The notes under the pieces: generated by a model
What the model was told of the DNA's origin: nothing
Databases searched by the model: none
The model's input: only the letters and a program-made list of their open reading frames with translations
Source: Cystobasidium ongulense
Lineage: Eukaryota > Basidiomycota > Cystobasidiomycetes > Cystobasidiales > Cystobasidiaceae
NCBI GenBank assembly: GCA_022835595.1
Contig: BQUP01000001.1
Coordinates: 434,001 to 498,000 of the forward strand
Direction of reading: 5' to 3'
DNA length: 64,000 nucleotides
Made by a program: the position numbers and the translations under genes
Part shown: positions 46,907-64,000 of the stretch, piece by piece
How the letters are laid out: each line of letters starts with the position of its first letter
Position numbering within the stretch: position 1 is the first letter of the stretch

Positions 46907-48220
46907 ATGGCTACATTGGCAGAGAGAGCTGCACTTGCACAGGCGAGGTCGCAGCCCAAGGCTGAACAGCGAGACTCTGGCAATGCCTCGAGTGCGCCCA
47001 TCAAGCTGAGCAAGGCGCTCCAGGCAGAGGCAGACTACGAAGGTCCCATTGAGCGCATCGAGGTGGATGGACTGGCGGTGCTCAAGATCCTGCAGCACGC
47101 CGGCAGTGCGAACATCTCCACCAACACTTCTGGCTTCCTCTTTGGCATGGCCCTCGGTCCAAGGCTCTCGGTCTCCAACGCATTCGCCCTCCCGCCAAAC
47201 CACCTCGTTCCTTCAAATATAACGACAGTCTCAAACATCTCGAGCAGCTCTGCTACAAACTCTGATGAACGCACAAAGGCCGCCAAGGTTGCGAGCGAGA
47301 GAGAAAAGGAGGTCGACAACGCTTACAGAAACGCAAAGAATCTCATCGGAAGCTACCTCCCTCGAGCAAAGGAACTCAACCTCGACACCGACTTGGTCGG
47401 AGGATACTTTGTCACAAAAGATGGAATGGACTTGCTAAAAGAAGGTGTCCTCGTAGACATTCTCGTCAGATATCAATTCGGCCTCGGAACAAGCGGAGGC
47501 GTCGCCGCTCCTGGTGCAAAGCCAGCTACCGGACCCATGGCTGGCGATGCCAACAAGTACAAGGGCATGACACGCTTGAACAAGAAGGCAATTGCCCTTG
47601 TATATGGTGAGTTATCGCCATTCTGCTATTGAGCGTCCTTTTTGCTATTGTAACTTTTTCTCATCGAGTACCCTATTGTGCTGCCATTGTCCGCAGATGT
47701 CAGCTCATCCACCGACTCTACCGTCTCCCTCAAGGCATACACCCTCAGCCCAGTCTTCCTACGCCTGTTCGAGTCTTCAGCATCAAATGTCTCGCACAAG
47801 TTCGACTATGCCTCCCTGGCTGGTGCTGGCTTGACACCTCATACCCTCCTCAACTCGCACCCCGTCACAGTCACCTCCTCGTCCGCTCTTTCGGCCTTCC
47901 TAGCATGCAACACTGAAGCACAGGAACTCTCCGTTAAAGAACACAAGGCTTCCTATACATCCTTGAGTGCCTCGGACTCGCTCGAGAATAACCTACGCTC
48001 GCTTATCGGTGCCATGGACTCTGCCAATGCCTCAGTTCAAAGTCTAGGGTATCAAGGCCGAGCAGCTCGCTTCGGACAAAACGCAGCAAACATCGACAAT
48101 CTGAACAGATTGGATAGTTTGAGAACAATGGCAGTTGCTGATGGAGCTGCGAAAAGCCTCGCGCAAGAGGCAGGTGTTGACACTGTTAGAGCGTTTGCAG
48201 CCAAGAGCAGTGTAGTTTAG
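46907..48220 (+). CDS. Translation initiation factor eIF3 subunit h
   Basis: MPN-domain subunit of eukaryotic initiation factor 3, acting in the cytosol on 40S ribosomes. Two exons, 46907-47606 and 47697-48220, give 407 residues. The MPN fold begins at PIERIEVDGLAVLKILQHAG and includes TSGFLFGMALGPRLSVSNAFALP and VGGYFVTKDGMDLL; metal-binding JAMM residues are not expected in eIF3h and are not seen. The second exon encodes SSTDSTVSLKAYTLSPVF and a helical C-terminus (ENNLRSLIGAMDS). The subunit exists in many filamentous fungi and basidiomycetes but not in budding yeast, which agrees with the proposed lineage. Confidence 0.93.
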
Positions 48221-48446
48221 ATGTGCGCTCTTGATTTGAGGTTGTCCTCTTGTAGTACTAGAAGGGAATAAACATCGTCTAGACTCAAGCTGCCTTATAT
48301 CTTCATACTTGCTTGCCTGGCCAATTTGCACGTGTAGACCCGTGGTGGCGAGAAATTTCCATTCTCTCGTGGGACGCAATCAATGAACTCGACTTGACTT
48401 GACTCAACTCCCGCGCGGAGCTCGCCGAGTCAGACAAGGACGGACA

Positions 48447-49880
48447 ATGAGTGTCGCGGTGCGTGTTATATGCGCCGACGGTGAGCAGAGCCATGCGCTT
48501 AGCCCATCCCGAGCTGCTCGCGGCAAGGGCAAAGGTCTCAGCATCAGAGGCAGGACGGCGCAGATTATCAACGGAAAGCTGGTAATGCTGGATGTAGGCA
48601 AGACTGAAGACCATCAAGATCAAGACTTGCCTTTGGATGAAGACGACGAGAGTCCCGTGGCTTCGACAAGTCGTGCCACTACGCCATCCGGAAGCAGCAA
48701 CGCACCTCAGCCTCGTCCAAAGCTAGCACGAAGACAGACGCGCTACTTTTGCACATGGGAGGGTTGTATCAAGTCATACGCAAAGCCCGTACGTCTGGAG
48801 GAGCATTTGAGATCTCATACAGGTGAAAGACCGTACAAATGTACACATGAAGACTGCGGCGCTAGCTACCTTCGAGATACCCACCTGGTCGCTCACATGC
48901 GTACTCATCTAGACGAGAAAGATAAACCATTCACTTGCGATGTGGACGAATGTGGAAAGAGATTCTGGACGAACCAGCACTTGAACAGGCACGTCAAGCT
49001 GGTTCACGAGCAGAACAGCGATGCTTACAAGGTATGCGTCCAAGTATTTTCAGACTAGATAGATCGAGGCTGACATGTTTGACTTTTACAAACTGCCTCT
49101 GTACCATAGTGTGAACAATGCGACGCAGCCTTCAACAAGCATAACAAGCTCCGAGAACATATCGTGAAGGATCACATGCCGGAAGGGACCAAGCCTTTCT
49201 TCTGTCCCGTAGAAGGCTGCGGTAAATCATTCCAGACAAGCTCAACTTTACGTACGCATGCAAAATTGCACGATGAGAATCGGTATGTGTGTACGCATCA
49301 TTCCCACATTGCCCAAGGACACAAGGATGGTGCGGCGGATCTTCCTGAGAAGGCTGTTGAAGACCAAGAGGCAGATGAATCTAGCGAGTCTGGATTTCCA
49401 CATTTCGCAACTTGGTCAGCTTTACAAGAACACAATAAAACAGAACATCCCCCTACTTGCCCTCATGCAGAATGTAACGGTCGAACTTTCAAAAGTAACA
49501 AGAAACTGCGAAAGCATTGCATCAAATTCCATCTTGATACCCTCCCTCAAAGTGAAGACGACAATGGAACCGTAGTAGAAGGCGAGCAGACAGTAGAAGA
49601 GGAGAGCAACCAGTCTGAGGCTAGAATTGAAGCGCAAACCTTCGATTCTGCGCTTGCACGCCGACAGGCAGTCAGCAGAGTTGCACAAACTCCCAGCGAC
49701 AAAACTCGCAAGAGGAAGTTTACAGAAGCATCCACCGACCAGCTCATTCCTACGCAGCCACTAGGCTTTCAAGACTTTGACGGCGTCGATGACTATGCCA
49801 AAGATCATGCTCAGGAAGAAAGTACTCATGAGAGCGAGTGCTCAATGACTGTAAACGATAAGCGAGTGAGGTTTCTTTGA
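48447..49880 (+). CDS. PZF1: TFIIIA-like C2H2 zinc-finger protein
   Basis: Probable 5S rRNA gene activator for RNA polymerase III. Exons 48447-49031 and 49110-49880 give 451 residues. After about 105 disordered residues come tandem C2H2 fingers: YFCTWEGCIKSYAKPVRLEEH, YKCTHEDCGASYLRDTHL, FTCDVDECGKRFWTNQHLNRH, YKCEQCDAAFNKHNKLREH, FFCPVEGCGKSFQTSSTL, an odd sixth unit that begins YVCTHHSH and is stretched by an acidic insert, and a seventh with CPHAECNGRTFKSNKKLRKH. The EEHLRSHTGERPYKC linker is the type found in TFIIIA. The intron falls between fingers three and four. The acidic to basic C-terminal tail ends SMTVNDKRVRFL. Another C2H2 regulator remains possible. Confidence 0.8.
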
Positions 49881-50425
49881 ATCAGGGAAATGATGGCATA
49901 CATGAAGAGAGGATATTTATCTTCAGAAATACTATATAGGTAAGAAGTAGTGGAGTAATGCAGAAGCTACAGTGCAGTGTGCTTGTTGATGTAGTATAGA
50001 AAAGCCACACCGTGGCCTCATCGCCTCTGAGGCTCGCGAAGAAAACGTGTGTACCAACCATAGATCAGGAATGCCAATGCTCACATTCGCTCTTCATGAA
50101 GACACACCAGATGCTGACTGTGCTTTGTATGTCGACAAACAGCCACCTTTGCACATGCATCTAAATAACGAGCTAAGTGGCAAAATGCAGTTTCGCAGAG
50201 AATTGCGAGTAGACTCTTAGCGACTAGAAGGAAAGCTGAATACTATATAGAACCTGGGTGATAGATCAGCAACGGCAGCACGGCGCTAGTGCATTGTCTA
50301 TCCTCGACAAGTTTCCGATCACCGACCAATTTTTGCTACCAAAGATAACAAAAAGTATAAGGACAAAGTATCCATCTGCTTCCTCTGCAACAATAGCTAC
50401 AGCCCTACAAACGCAAATTTTACAA
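49881..50425. other. Convergent intergenic region
   Basis: About 545 bases between the 3' ends of the zinc-finger gene and threonine aldolase. No gene is supported. Confidence 0.45.
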
Positions 50426-52014
50426 TCAGTTGCCTCCATAGGCAACGCCGTTCTCTCCAGTTTTCTTAACCATACTCTTGCCAGCAAGTGCTTGTCGAAG
50501 TGCCGAAACATCATATGGACTTGCTGAAGTTTCTGCTCCGTTTGTAGTCTTGCTAGATCCACCATTTGCATATTCTTCCTTCATAGTCTTGACCAATTCA
50601 ATGAGATCATCAACGGCTTCATCTGTGATTTGGAAATGTAATACTATACGTGAACCACCTAATATCACTCTTCTTCTACCATTATCAATATCCAGACCAC
50701 GCCGCGTGAGTTCAGCAGCTGAGAAGCCAAGAGGACTAGTATCTACCCAAACCATACCAGTTTGAGTAGGGAAAAGGAGGTTGGCGCCTAGATCTTCAAA
50801 TGCTTTTGCTAGACGAGCAGCTCTGGTATGTACTGCTGGAAGTAGAGGTAGAGTTCGAGTAAGTGCATAATCTGCAGCTGCTGCGAGACCACCACTCTGT
50901 CGGATACCGCCACCGAACATCTTTCTGAACCACCGAGCTTTCTCAATGAAGACTTTGGGACCGACGAGAACGGAACCGATAGGAGCACCGAGACCTTTGC
51001 TCATACATAGCGAAACGGTATCGAAAGGTGCGCAAAGCTCTTTGAGTGACAGACCAGTCTTGGCTTGTACGTCCCACATACGTGCGCCGTCGCACTGTAA
51101 ACACGTCGCGGCTTCAAATTAGCTGGTGTTCTTCGAAATGCAAAAGGTGTAGAAAAACCTGGAGAGTTGGATACTCACGTGCATGGCAATACCTTTCTCC
51201 CGTGCATTATCACTAATCTTGACGACTTCCTCCTGAGGCATGACCATACCTTGTAAGGTATTCTCTAAACAAATGAGCTTGGTAGGGCAGAAGTGAATAT
51301 CGTTCTCCAGGATCAAGCTTGGTACTATATCGTCCCATGTAATGTATTGACCGTTTGACGCCACCACTGGCATTGTTGTAGCTTGAGAGTGGAAGGCGAT
51401 ACCACCAGCTTCGTAGCGATGGACGTGTGCACGAGCATCGACGATGACGGAATGAGGGGGCTGGGTGAGGTGTGTTCGGATAGCGAGTTCTGAAGATAAG
51501 TTACGGTATAAGCCAAAAAAAGCATGACTGGCGGATATTGAAAATAGGAAAGTCTGCTGGGTTGGTTAAAACACACTTACGGTTCGACATTGTACCTGAT
51601 ACGACGAACAAAGCAGCTTCTTTGCCTGCTAGTTTAGCGATGCGAGCCTGGAGGTCGTTGGTTGCTCTGTCCTGCTTATAAACATCGTCGCCGACCGAAG
51701 CAGTCGCCATCAAGCGCAGCATTTCGTCGTCGGGAATGGTGATGGTGTCGGCTGTGGACCGGTGAACCGATAAAGAGGGTGTCAGTTCATTGTAAGTTAC
51801 TTGCTCGATGATATCGCCTCTGCAAGTGATAAAGCGTGAAGCGAGCTTCTTGCCATCGATCACCCATTATTTCTCAGCTTGACTCACATCGAAAGTCTCG
51901 CTGGATGACATTCAAAGCTTCCTTCTGGTCAGCTGGGAGAGGCGCGGCACCACTGCGTTGGTTGGTGGGAGTCGCTGGGCTCGAGTTGCCTGTTGAAGTG
52001 GGTGCGGATACCAT
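50426..52014 (-). CDS. GLY1: Low-specificity L-threonine aldolase
   Basis: Pyridoxal-phosphate enzyme that splits threonine or allo-threonine to glycine and acetaldehyde; the main glycine route in yeast grown on glucose. Exons, in coding order: 52014-51888, 51751-51581, 51489-51179, 51094-50426; 425 residues. The conserved entry DFRSDTITIPDDEMLRLMA is made by splicing exon 1 to exon 2 and is followed by VGDDVY. Other marks are GKEAALFVVSGTMSN, HSVIVDARAHVHRYEAGG, CLENTLQGMVMP, CDGARMWD and SLCMSKGLGAPIGSVLVG, where Lys236 binds the cofactor. A Ser/Pro/Thr N-terminal extension of about 35 residues precedes the core. The first intron, about 136 bases, is long for this window; shorter splicing alternatives hit a stop. 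Confidence 0.93.
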
Positions 52015-52848
52015 GGTGGCAGTACTGTTGAAGTAGTAAAGGTTGTGAAGAGGTAGAGAATTGGCAAAGTTGAAATTGCGTGACTGGATGGTGCTGCAGT
52101 GGGTGGGTTCGAAAATGGAACGCGACTGGAGGGGATGCTTGGATGAGAGGAAAGAGTAGGCAATCGGACAGAGAACTGCTTACTACGACTCCTCGTATTA
52201 ATCCCGCTTCGTTATTATTATCATGGTCACGCTTCCATATGCATCATCGAACACGAGGTGGTCAGCTGGTCAGACGGAATGGCACGCGCAGAGTGAGGCG
52301 AGCTTGAATATTCGCCTATATCACAGGGTAGTGTTATACACAGAGTTGGCTGCAAGGGCAATCACTACACGAACTCAAACAGGCCTGTACCCAACACAAC
52401 TGCATGCAACACCTGGCAGCGAGACTGACCTGCCTTGCACGTGACTATCATAGCGGTCGATGATCCAGGTAGTGGAAGCTCCAGAAGGGTGCAGTCGTGG
52501 CAGTGAATATCTCCTTGAATCTCTTGTACGCAGCTGGAATCAGTGCAAAAGTGCGGTTTCTGACTGTTCTGGTGGGAACAAGTTAAAAGCAAGCTGCAAG
52601 TCCAGATCTTCTTACGCGATTGGCACACCCGTATGCATACACGAGCACACCGCGGCCCAAGTATATTGGAGCAGCAGGAGAACCTCGTCTTCCCTTTTTT
52701 GCTTGCAATAGTCTAGGTCTCTGGCAATTAAGGACGCTTTCCTGATGTCCTCTGCTCGCCTGCATGCAGGTTGCTCGCTTGCGCTTGCCCTGTCCAGCTC
52801 TCATCCGCTATGACTTCGCAGCAATAGCATACACCCGTACATGCTCCC
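52015..52848. other. Divergent promoter between GLY1 and the MFS transporter
   Basis: About 830 bases with no supportable gene; open frames on both strands overlap and are Cys/Ser-rich. Confidence 0.45.
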
Positions 52849-55237
52849 ATGAGAGCGCTAAGACAGCTAGGCCGCTCTGCATCGGCCACCCTGCTGCTAG
52901 GGAGAATGAGCAGCACCGACGAGCTCCCTCATGTTCATGCTGCCGCTACTGCTCGAGAAGACACCACCAGCCAGACCCCACTCGACAAGACTCTCACAAA
53001 GATTGGGTTCGGGACTTATCAGAAGAAGCTGTTGTGAGCAATTGGAACATAGCTTGCGCGTCGCTTACTGCGTCTCGTGCTCTTCGCTGACCGCTGCTGT
53101 CGTCCACCGCGACGACTTTCGATCGGACAGAGTGCTATGCGGATGTGAGCGTGCTCGCTACAAGACATCGATGGGTCTATTGACTGACTTGCCCGAGACA
53201 TGCAGTTGGATGGCTGGCAGACAATGTAGGGGCGTCCGTCTTTAGTCTTTGGTCACCTCTGACTGACATCGACTTGGCTATCGCAGATGTGGCTACAAGT
53301 ACGCTTGCTTCACATGAACCTGGAAGAGCCATACTGAAGAGATTATACGTTCTTCATCTGCAGTGTGTAGCTGTGATACTCCCAAGGGTACAAGGCAAGC
53401 GTTTCTGGCATGCCCATGCAACAATGCTCCCACTAAAAGCGTATCGTTTTACCAGATGAATGGGGTATCTCCGACAACTGGATAGGCATGCTTTCATCCT
53501 CCACTTTTACCGGCATGATGATTGGTGCCTGGTCCTGGGGGAGTTGTGAGTCGTCCTCTCTCCTTCAAGAATCAGGAAATGCGTCTGACAAACCATTTTA
53601 CCTTTCCGTCCTCAGACTCCGACTCTTTCGGTCGCGTACGAGCATTCAACGGTACCCTCCTCCTCACCGCCTTTTTCGGTATATCAGCATGTTTCGCAAA
53701 TACTTTCGCAGTTCTATGCTGTTGTTTCTTTGGTCTTGGTCTTGGAGTCGGGGGCAGTATGCCAACGGATGGCACACTCTTCCTCGAAAATCTACCAAAT
53801 GAATACCATTATCTTCTTACTGCACTCTCAGTTTTCTTCTCTCTCGGTGCAATGATCACTTCTGTTATCGCACTAGCTATAATTCCAAGTCGTAGCTGTC
53901 GGGAAATTGGCCTTGATTGTGACGTAGCAAAGGAGAATACAGGTTGGAGAATCGTTTTAGCTATATTGGCGGGATTAACGCTAGTGTTCTTTGGGTGTCG
54001 GACTCTACTTTTCAAGCTTCATGAGAGCCCGCGATATGTAAGTACCTTCGCAGCATAGTAAGGCTTAGTCTAACTGACTGATTGGTATTTTCTCTTTTCG
54101 CAGCTGGTTACCTCCGGCCAGCAAGATGAGGCTGTTGACGTACTTCGCCTGATTCGAGATCACAATGGAGTCGCTTTCGCAATCGAGTTAGCAGACGTAC
54201 ATGATCCAGTCAACCGAGAAAGGGCACCAAAGGCTTCCGCTGGACAGTACGAACGCCTTGATGGCGAAGACGGACATGGAGATGAACCCCTGCATGATCT
54301 TGAAGCTTCTGAAGTGAAAGGAGGCGCACAGCACAAGGGTACACTCCGGGAAATGATACAAGATTATATGGATCGCTTGTCGGACCTGCTTGATTCTGAC
54401 ATGCGCAGAGTCACGCTTCTCACTTGGAGTCTATGGTTCACAGCTTCTGCTGCATATACGTAAGCAGAAACCTACGTAAGTTTATTACAGCATATTGATG
54501 GTCTGCGCAGTATCTTCAACGTTTTCATGCCGAAGTTTCTCGAGGAAAAGCTCGGATCCGACGCTACTGCCGCTGGGCGGGTAGAGTCTTTACAAGAGTA
54601 CTGCCTGTATACATTTGCCGGGTAGGGGCTGTACATCTATTACAGAATGTTGAACTGACGAAGCTGACAAAAGCCTGCCTTTGCCTTGTATGCGTACCTC
54701 ATTACAGGCTCCCCGGCTCTTTAGCAGGCGCATACCTCGAGCAACGAGTAGGAAAGAAAGAAGCAATGGCTGCATCTACTGTTGGAACGGCAGTTAGTGT
54801 TCTCGCATTCAACTTGGTATCGTCCCAACTGGCAGTCAAGATCGCGACGATGTGTATATCATTCATGGGTGAGCCCATCCGTGACAAATTTGCATTATTG
54901 ACGATAGCCCTGAAAACTGATGCATGTCTTTGCCCGCTAAATAGCAACTCTCATGTATGCTATTATCTGTGAGCGAGCAGGAACCGTCGAGCGAAAACTG
55001 AAATTCGGGGGAGGCTGAATTACCTTTGTTTTCACAGACAGCTATACGCCTCGACTTTTTCCAGTCTCATTCAGAGGCAGCGCAACTGGGATTGCGTCAG
55101 CTTTATCGCGTCTCGCGGGTATGACAGCGCCGATAATGACCGGCGTTCTGCTTGCTTTCTCCACTTCGTTACCATTGTATATCGCAGCTGGTCTTCTGCT
55201 TGCGAGTGCTGGCTTCATGTTGGCTCTCCCAAATTGA
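52849..55237 (+). CDS. SV2-like major facilitator superfamily transporter
   Basis: Membrane transporter of the sugar-porter-like SV2 group; substrate unknown. Exons: 52849-53033, 53131-53144, 53206-53225, 53287-53298, 53364-53394, 53456-53545, 53616-54037, 54104-54459, 54511-54621, 54708-54868, 54945-54968, 55038-55237; 541 residues. A start at 52906 (MSSTDELP) would give 522 residues and looks equally good. The conserved entry LDKTLTKIGFGTYQKKLLVL, then CGFGWLADN, then MWLQCVAVILPRVQDEW, is pieced together from four tiny exons. Later marks are NWIGMLSSSTFTGMMIGAW, GRVRAFNGTLLLTAFFG, GLGVGGSMPTDGTLFLE, HESPRY and, near the end, YTPRLFPVSFRGSATGIAS. A central hydrophilic loop of about 110 residues splits the two six-helix halves. 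The fifth intron begins with GC. Confidence 0.88.
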
Positions 55238-55483
55238 TCCAAGATCAAGAATCGTTCGCTGAATTCAGCAACTTTGAGGTTCTATAGTAATTAGTTGAAT
55301 ATCAATGTAACACCAGGCTACAAAAAGACATTTCTAGACTGTCGTGAATGCATAATGATACAAGGTAGTATAGATAATCGCTATGTCACAAAGGACAAGA
55401 GGTTGACACGGGTATCTTTGAGCGAGTACAGCCACATCCAGCGGCAATGATGCTTATTATACTGTTTCGCACACCAGAAGGTG

Positions 55484-61622
<6,139 letters not shown>

Positions 61623-62454
61623 GACCGAACAGAGCGTTGCGATCGAATTGTACTATCTTGAATACGCAAAGGATGTCGCAATGGAGATCCAGGACGATGC
61701 ACCTGTAGGTTAGTGTCTAATGGTGTAGTGGACAAGCTAGGTAGTCCTTTCTCGTTTGGCTTCTGGCTTTGCTTTTCGTTTGTCGAGCCTTTCAGAGCTG
61801 GAAACACGGGGCTTGCATGTCGAGGTCCGCATCAAGGTTGATGGTAGATCTTGTGACGAGAGCAGGTCAGAAGAGAGAATGAAGGTGTATTGTCAACACG
61901 CTGGGTGGGAAGAAGAAGCAGCTCTGAGAGGAAAGTCGGACACCAAGTCATGCATGCACACGACGTGATCGAGAATGGTATACCCATTAGAACCCACAAG
62001 TCATGCCGTGACAGCAACGAGCAGCACAGCGTGTGTAGACTGTGATACTGGATACACAAGGTGCAAGTCCTGCTGCGAGGCTGGCGGCCTTGCGTCTGGC
62101 CCAGTGTCGGGCAATCCGGCGCCACTCGACTTGCATCTTGCATACATGCATGCTTCTCTCTACCACACACACCACCGCAGAGTGCTCTGCTGCTGAAATG
62201 GCCTTGATGGAGTAGAGTAGAGTGCACACAAGTGAGCAGGGCCGCCGGTCCATCGCAGCTCATGCATCGCTCATGTCCACCTCCTCATAGATCTCGGCGG
62301 ATGTCAACAAACACGCTGTGGATGCTGTAAACGAGAGCGTCAAGGCGAGTGCAACAAGCCGCCATCAAGCATGCAGGTGTATCACGACGACGTTCAGTGC
62401 GAGAGTGTACGCTCCGTCTCGACCCACACACCCGACTCGTCCTTGTCGCGCACA
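61623..62454. other. Divergent promoter of GCN2 and the right-edge gene
   Basis: About 830 bases. The minus strand at about 61703-61807 is open with a Lys/Ser/Thr-rich frame that ends at a GT donor 80 bases before the GCN2 start used here, and may be an upstream coding exon; I found no ATG in that frame. Nothing else is supported. Confidence 0.4.
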
Positions 62455-64000
62455 ATGACATCGGCAACAGCAGCAGCACCCCCACTCATGCTGGACAAGG
62501 TGTTGCTTGCTCCCCCAAACATGGACAGCAGCAGACCTTCATTGACAACTGCATCTCAATCTCCACGACGAGTCTTTGGATCGCATCCAGCCATGACAGC
62601 TGCCGTTGCTCCCTCCAGCTCATCCAAGCCTTACAATACGAGTACAGCAAACAGGCCAGTCAAACGATCGAGCGTCGGTCTGTCCTCGTCTCCCAAAAGA
62701 CGAGCAGCGTCAAGTGCAGACACGAAATCAGTCAAGTCAACGCTCCTCATCATGCGATCCCCTCCTGCTCCGTCAAAGAACCTCTTCAAGCCTGCAAAAC
62801 GGCCTCTAGAAGGTCCAATCGCCACCGACGGTGATCGCCCTTTGAAGCGCATCAACAGCATAGCCATGCAAGCAGCGAGCGATGCAAGCCATAATCCTCC
62901 TCCAAGTGCCTTGATAGCTGCATCTGACAATAGAGCGCCTTCAAAAGCGGCTAGAAAGTCATCTAGCTTGCCGAAAACATCGCCATCAACAACAGCTGTT
63001 GCCAAAGCAGACACAAACAAGCACGTCGACTTCCAACAGTTTGTCCCAGCTTCACCATGCAAGCAAGCTGGCGGACAGTATGCCAGCACGTCTCTTGCAC
63101 ACCCTGAGATGTCTAGAAAGGCCTTCTCACTGCCAGTCAAAACATCGAAACCAGCATCCATAATGTCCCTATCTCCCTCAAAATTCGGGCTCACTCTGCC
63201 TAAAACAACTTTCGCTTTTCTCAAACCTTCTCTTTCCACATTCACTACTTTTTCGGACTCGTTGGGAGCATCATCATCCAGCTCTACTTCGCAGCCGACC
63301 GGTCTCGCTCCATCACCCATTCGATCCGATGAGCACGTGCCACGACCGCTGGCAGAACCAATGCATGTCTTGCCTTCAAAAAGTTCCAGTCTCGAGTCGA
63401 TAAATAGTCTCATTGCAAGTCCAGATCGCGTACAGGCTATGTTCGCCAATCCTTTCTTGAAAACTCAAGAAGGTAGAGCACATATCTCGGCCGCTCTGCA
63501 AATACCCAGCTCGCCCCCTTCATCATCAAATGCGAAGGACAACCACAGCGCACCCTCTTCTATTTCATCAGCAAGCTCTTCTAGGCCTGCTAGTCCGATG
63601 CAGCGAGATGATCTGATGCGTCGGACAATTGAGCGAAGTCCCGTTGGTGAGATGGATCGTATGGCAGTAACTTCGCTTGACAGTGGGAAAGTCGGACAGC
63701 CCCGCCAGAAGGCCAGTCAGACGTATCAACGATACTCCCTCTCTCAGGATCCTCTAACGACTACTACGGATAATAGACATGATGCAAACCACTCTGCGTC
63801 TCGCCCTTCACTATTCGAGAAGAGCTGGACACAAAGCAAACCTTCGTCGAACTCGCTTGCGCCGGCGCCCTCCAGTCCTTTCAAGCGTCCACTTTCGCCG
63901 ACTGAGTCAATGTATACCGAGCAACGCCAAGTTCGTAAACGTAGTGAAGATACACTTTCCCGCCGACAAAGCTCACGCCAGGCAACGAGAGCCTCGCTAG
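62455..64000 (+). CDS. Disordered Ser/Pro-rich protein, 3' end missing
   Basis: An uninterrupted frame of 515 codons from the ATG at 62455 runs off the right edge. I do not recognise the family. Almost the whole visible part is low-complexity, rich in Ser, Pro, Ala, Lys and Arg, with many SP and TP sites (SPKRR, RSPPAPSKN, LSPSKF, PSPIRSD, SPMQRD, SSPFKRPLSPTE) that would suit cyclin-dependent or MAP kinase targets, and clusters of basic residues like nuclear signals. A short less disordered stretch, KHVDFQQFVPASP, lies near residue 190. The good length of the frame and its clear sense bias argue for a real gene; the opposite strand is open at 62631-63449 only as its shadow. Confidence 0.65.
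   Translation, partial: MTSATAAAPPLMLDKVLLAPPNMDSSRPSLTTASQSPRRVFGSHPAMTAAVAPSSSSKPYNTSTANRPVKRSSVGLSSSPKRRAASSADTKSVKSTLLIMRSPPAPSKNLFKPAKRPLEGPIATDGDRPLKRINSIAMQAASDASHNPPPSALIAASDNRAPSKAARKSSSLPKTSPSTTAVAKADTNKHVDFQQFVPASPCKQAGGQYASTSLAHPEMSRKAFSLPVKTSKPASIMSLSPSKFGLTLPKTTFAFLKPSLSTFTTFSDSLGASSSSSTSQPTGLAPSPIRSDEHVPRPLAEPMHVLPSKSSSLESINSLIASPDRVQAMFANPFLKTQEGRAHISAALQIPSSPPSSSNAKDNHSAPSSISSASSSRPASPMQRDDLMRRTIERSPVGEMDRMAVTSLDSGKVGQPRQKASQTYQRYSLSQDPLTTTTDNRHDANHSASRPSLFEKSWTQSKPSSNSLAPAPSSPFKRPLSPTESMYTEQRQVRKRSEDTLSRRQSSRQATRASL

Noticed and set aside
62631-63449. 272-codon minus-strand open frame
   Set aside because: Antisense shadow of the right-edge Ser/Pro-rich gene; the plus strand is open longer and has the expected phosphosite-rich composition.

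Overview
The window is a gene-dense stretch of nuclear DNA from a fungus, most likely a basidiomycete yeast or smut-type lineage. Genes are broken by many short introns (mostly 50-70 bases, GT...AG, one clear GC...AG) that splice into full-length conserved proteins. Base composition is about 50% GC. Complex I-linked proteins (NDUFAF5 and an NDUFA4-type subunit), a Zn2Cys6 regulator, a Rim15 kinase and GPI-type secreted hydrolases all fit a fungus that keeps respiratory complex I. I cannot name the genus. I see no transposons, viral fossils, CRISPR arrays, tRNAs or rRNAs.

Left third (1-25.7 kb): 3' part of a Rim15-type PAS/kinase/receiver protein (+); a large intronless F-box/LRR protein (-); an Sfh5-type CRAL-TRIO lipid transfer protein (+); the TFIIIC subunit Tfc1/Sfc1 (-) facing a Glc8-type PP1 regulator (+) across a promoter with a GAT repeat; NDUFAF5 (-); a six-cysteine secreted protein (-); NDUFA4 (+); an HSL-family esterase (-); cytosolic PheRS alpha subunit (-).

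Middle third (25.8-43.6 kb): a small membrane protein (+), EFR3 (-), a nitrilase-family amidase (-), a GPI-anchored GH26-like glycosidase with 18 exons (+), a Zn2Cys6 transcription factor (-) and a KDM3-like JmjC protein (-) whose predicted iron ligands are all replaced.

Right third (44.6-64 kb): an RWD-RBR ubiquitin ligase (+), eIF3h (+), a TFIIIA-like zinc-finger protein (+), L-threonine aldolase (-), an SV2-like MFS transporter (+), the eIF2-alpha kinase GCN2 (-), and the 5' part of a disordered Ser/Pro-rich protein (+) that runs off the edge.

By function the window leans to nutrient and growth control (Rim15, GCN2, Glc8, EFR3) and to Pol III/translation machinery (TFIIIC, TFIIIA, eIF3h, PheRS, GCN2), but the genes sit on both strands with their own promoters and nothing shows they form one cluster. 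Exon boundaries were worked out by hand from splice signals and reading frame; every complete model listed closes in frame.
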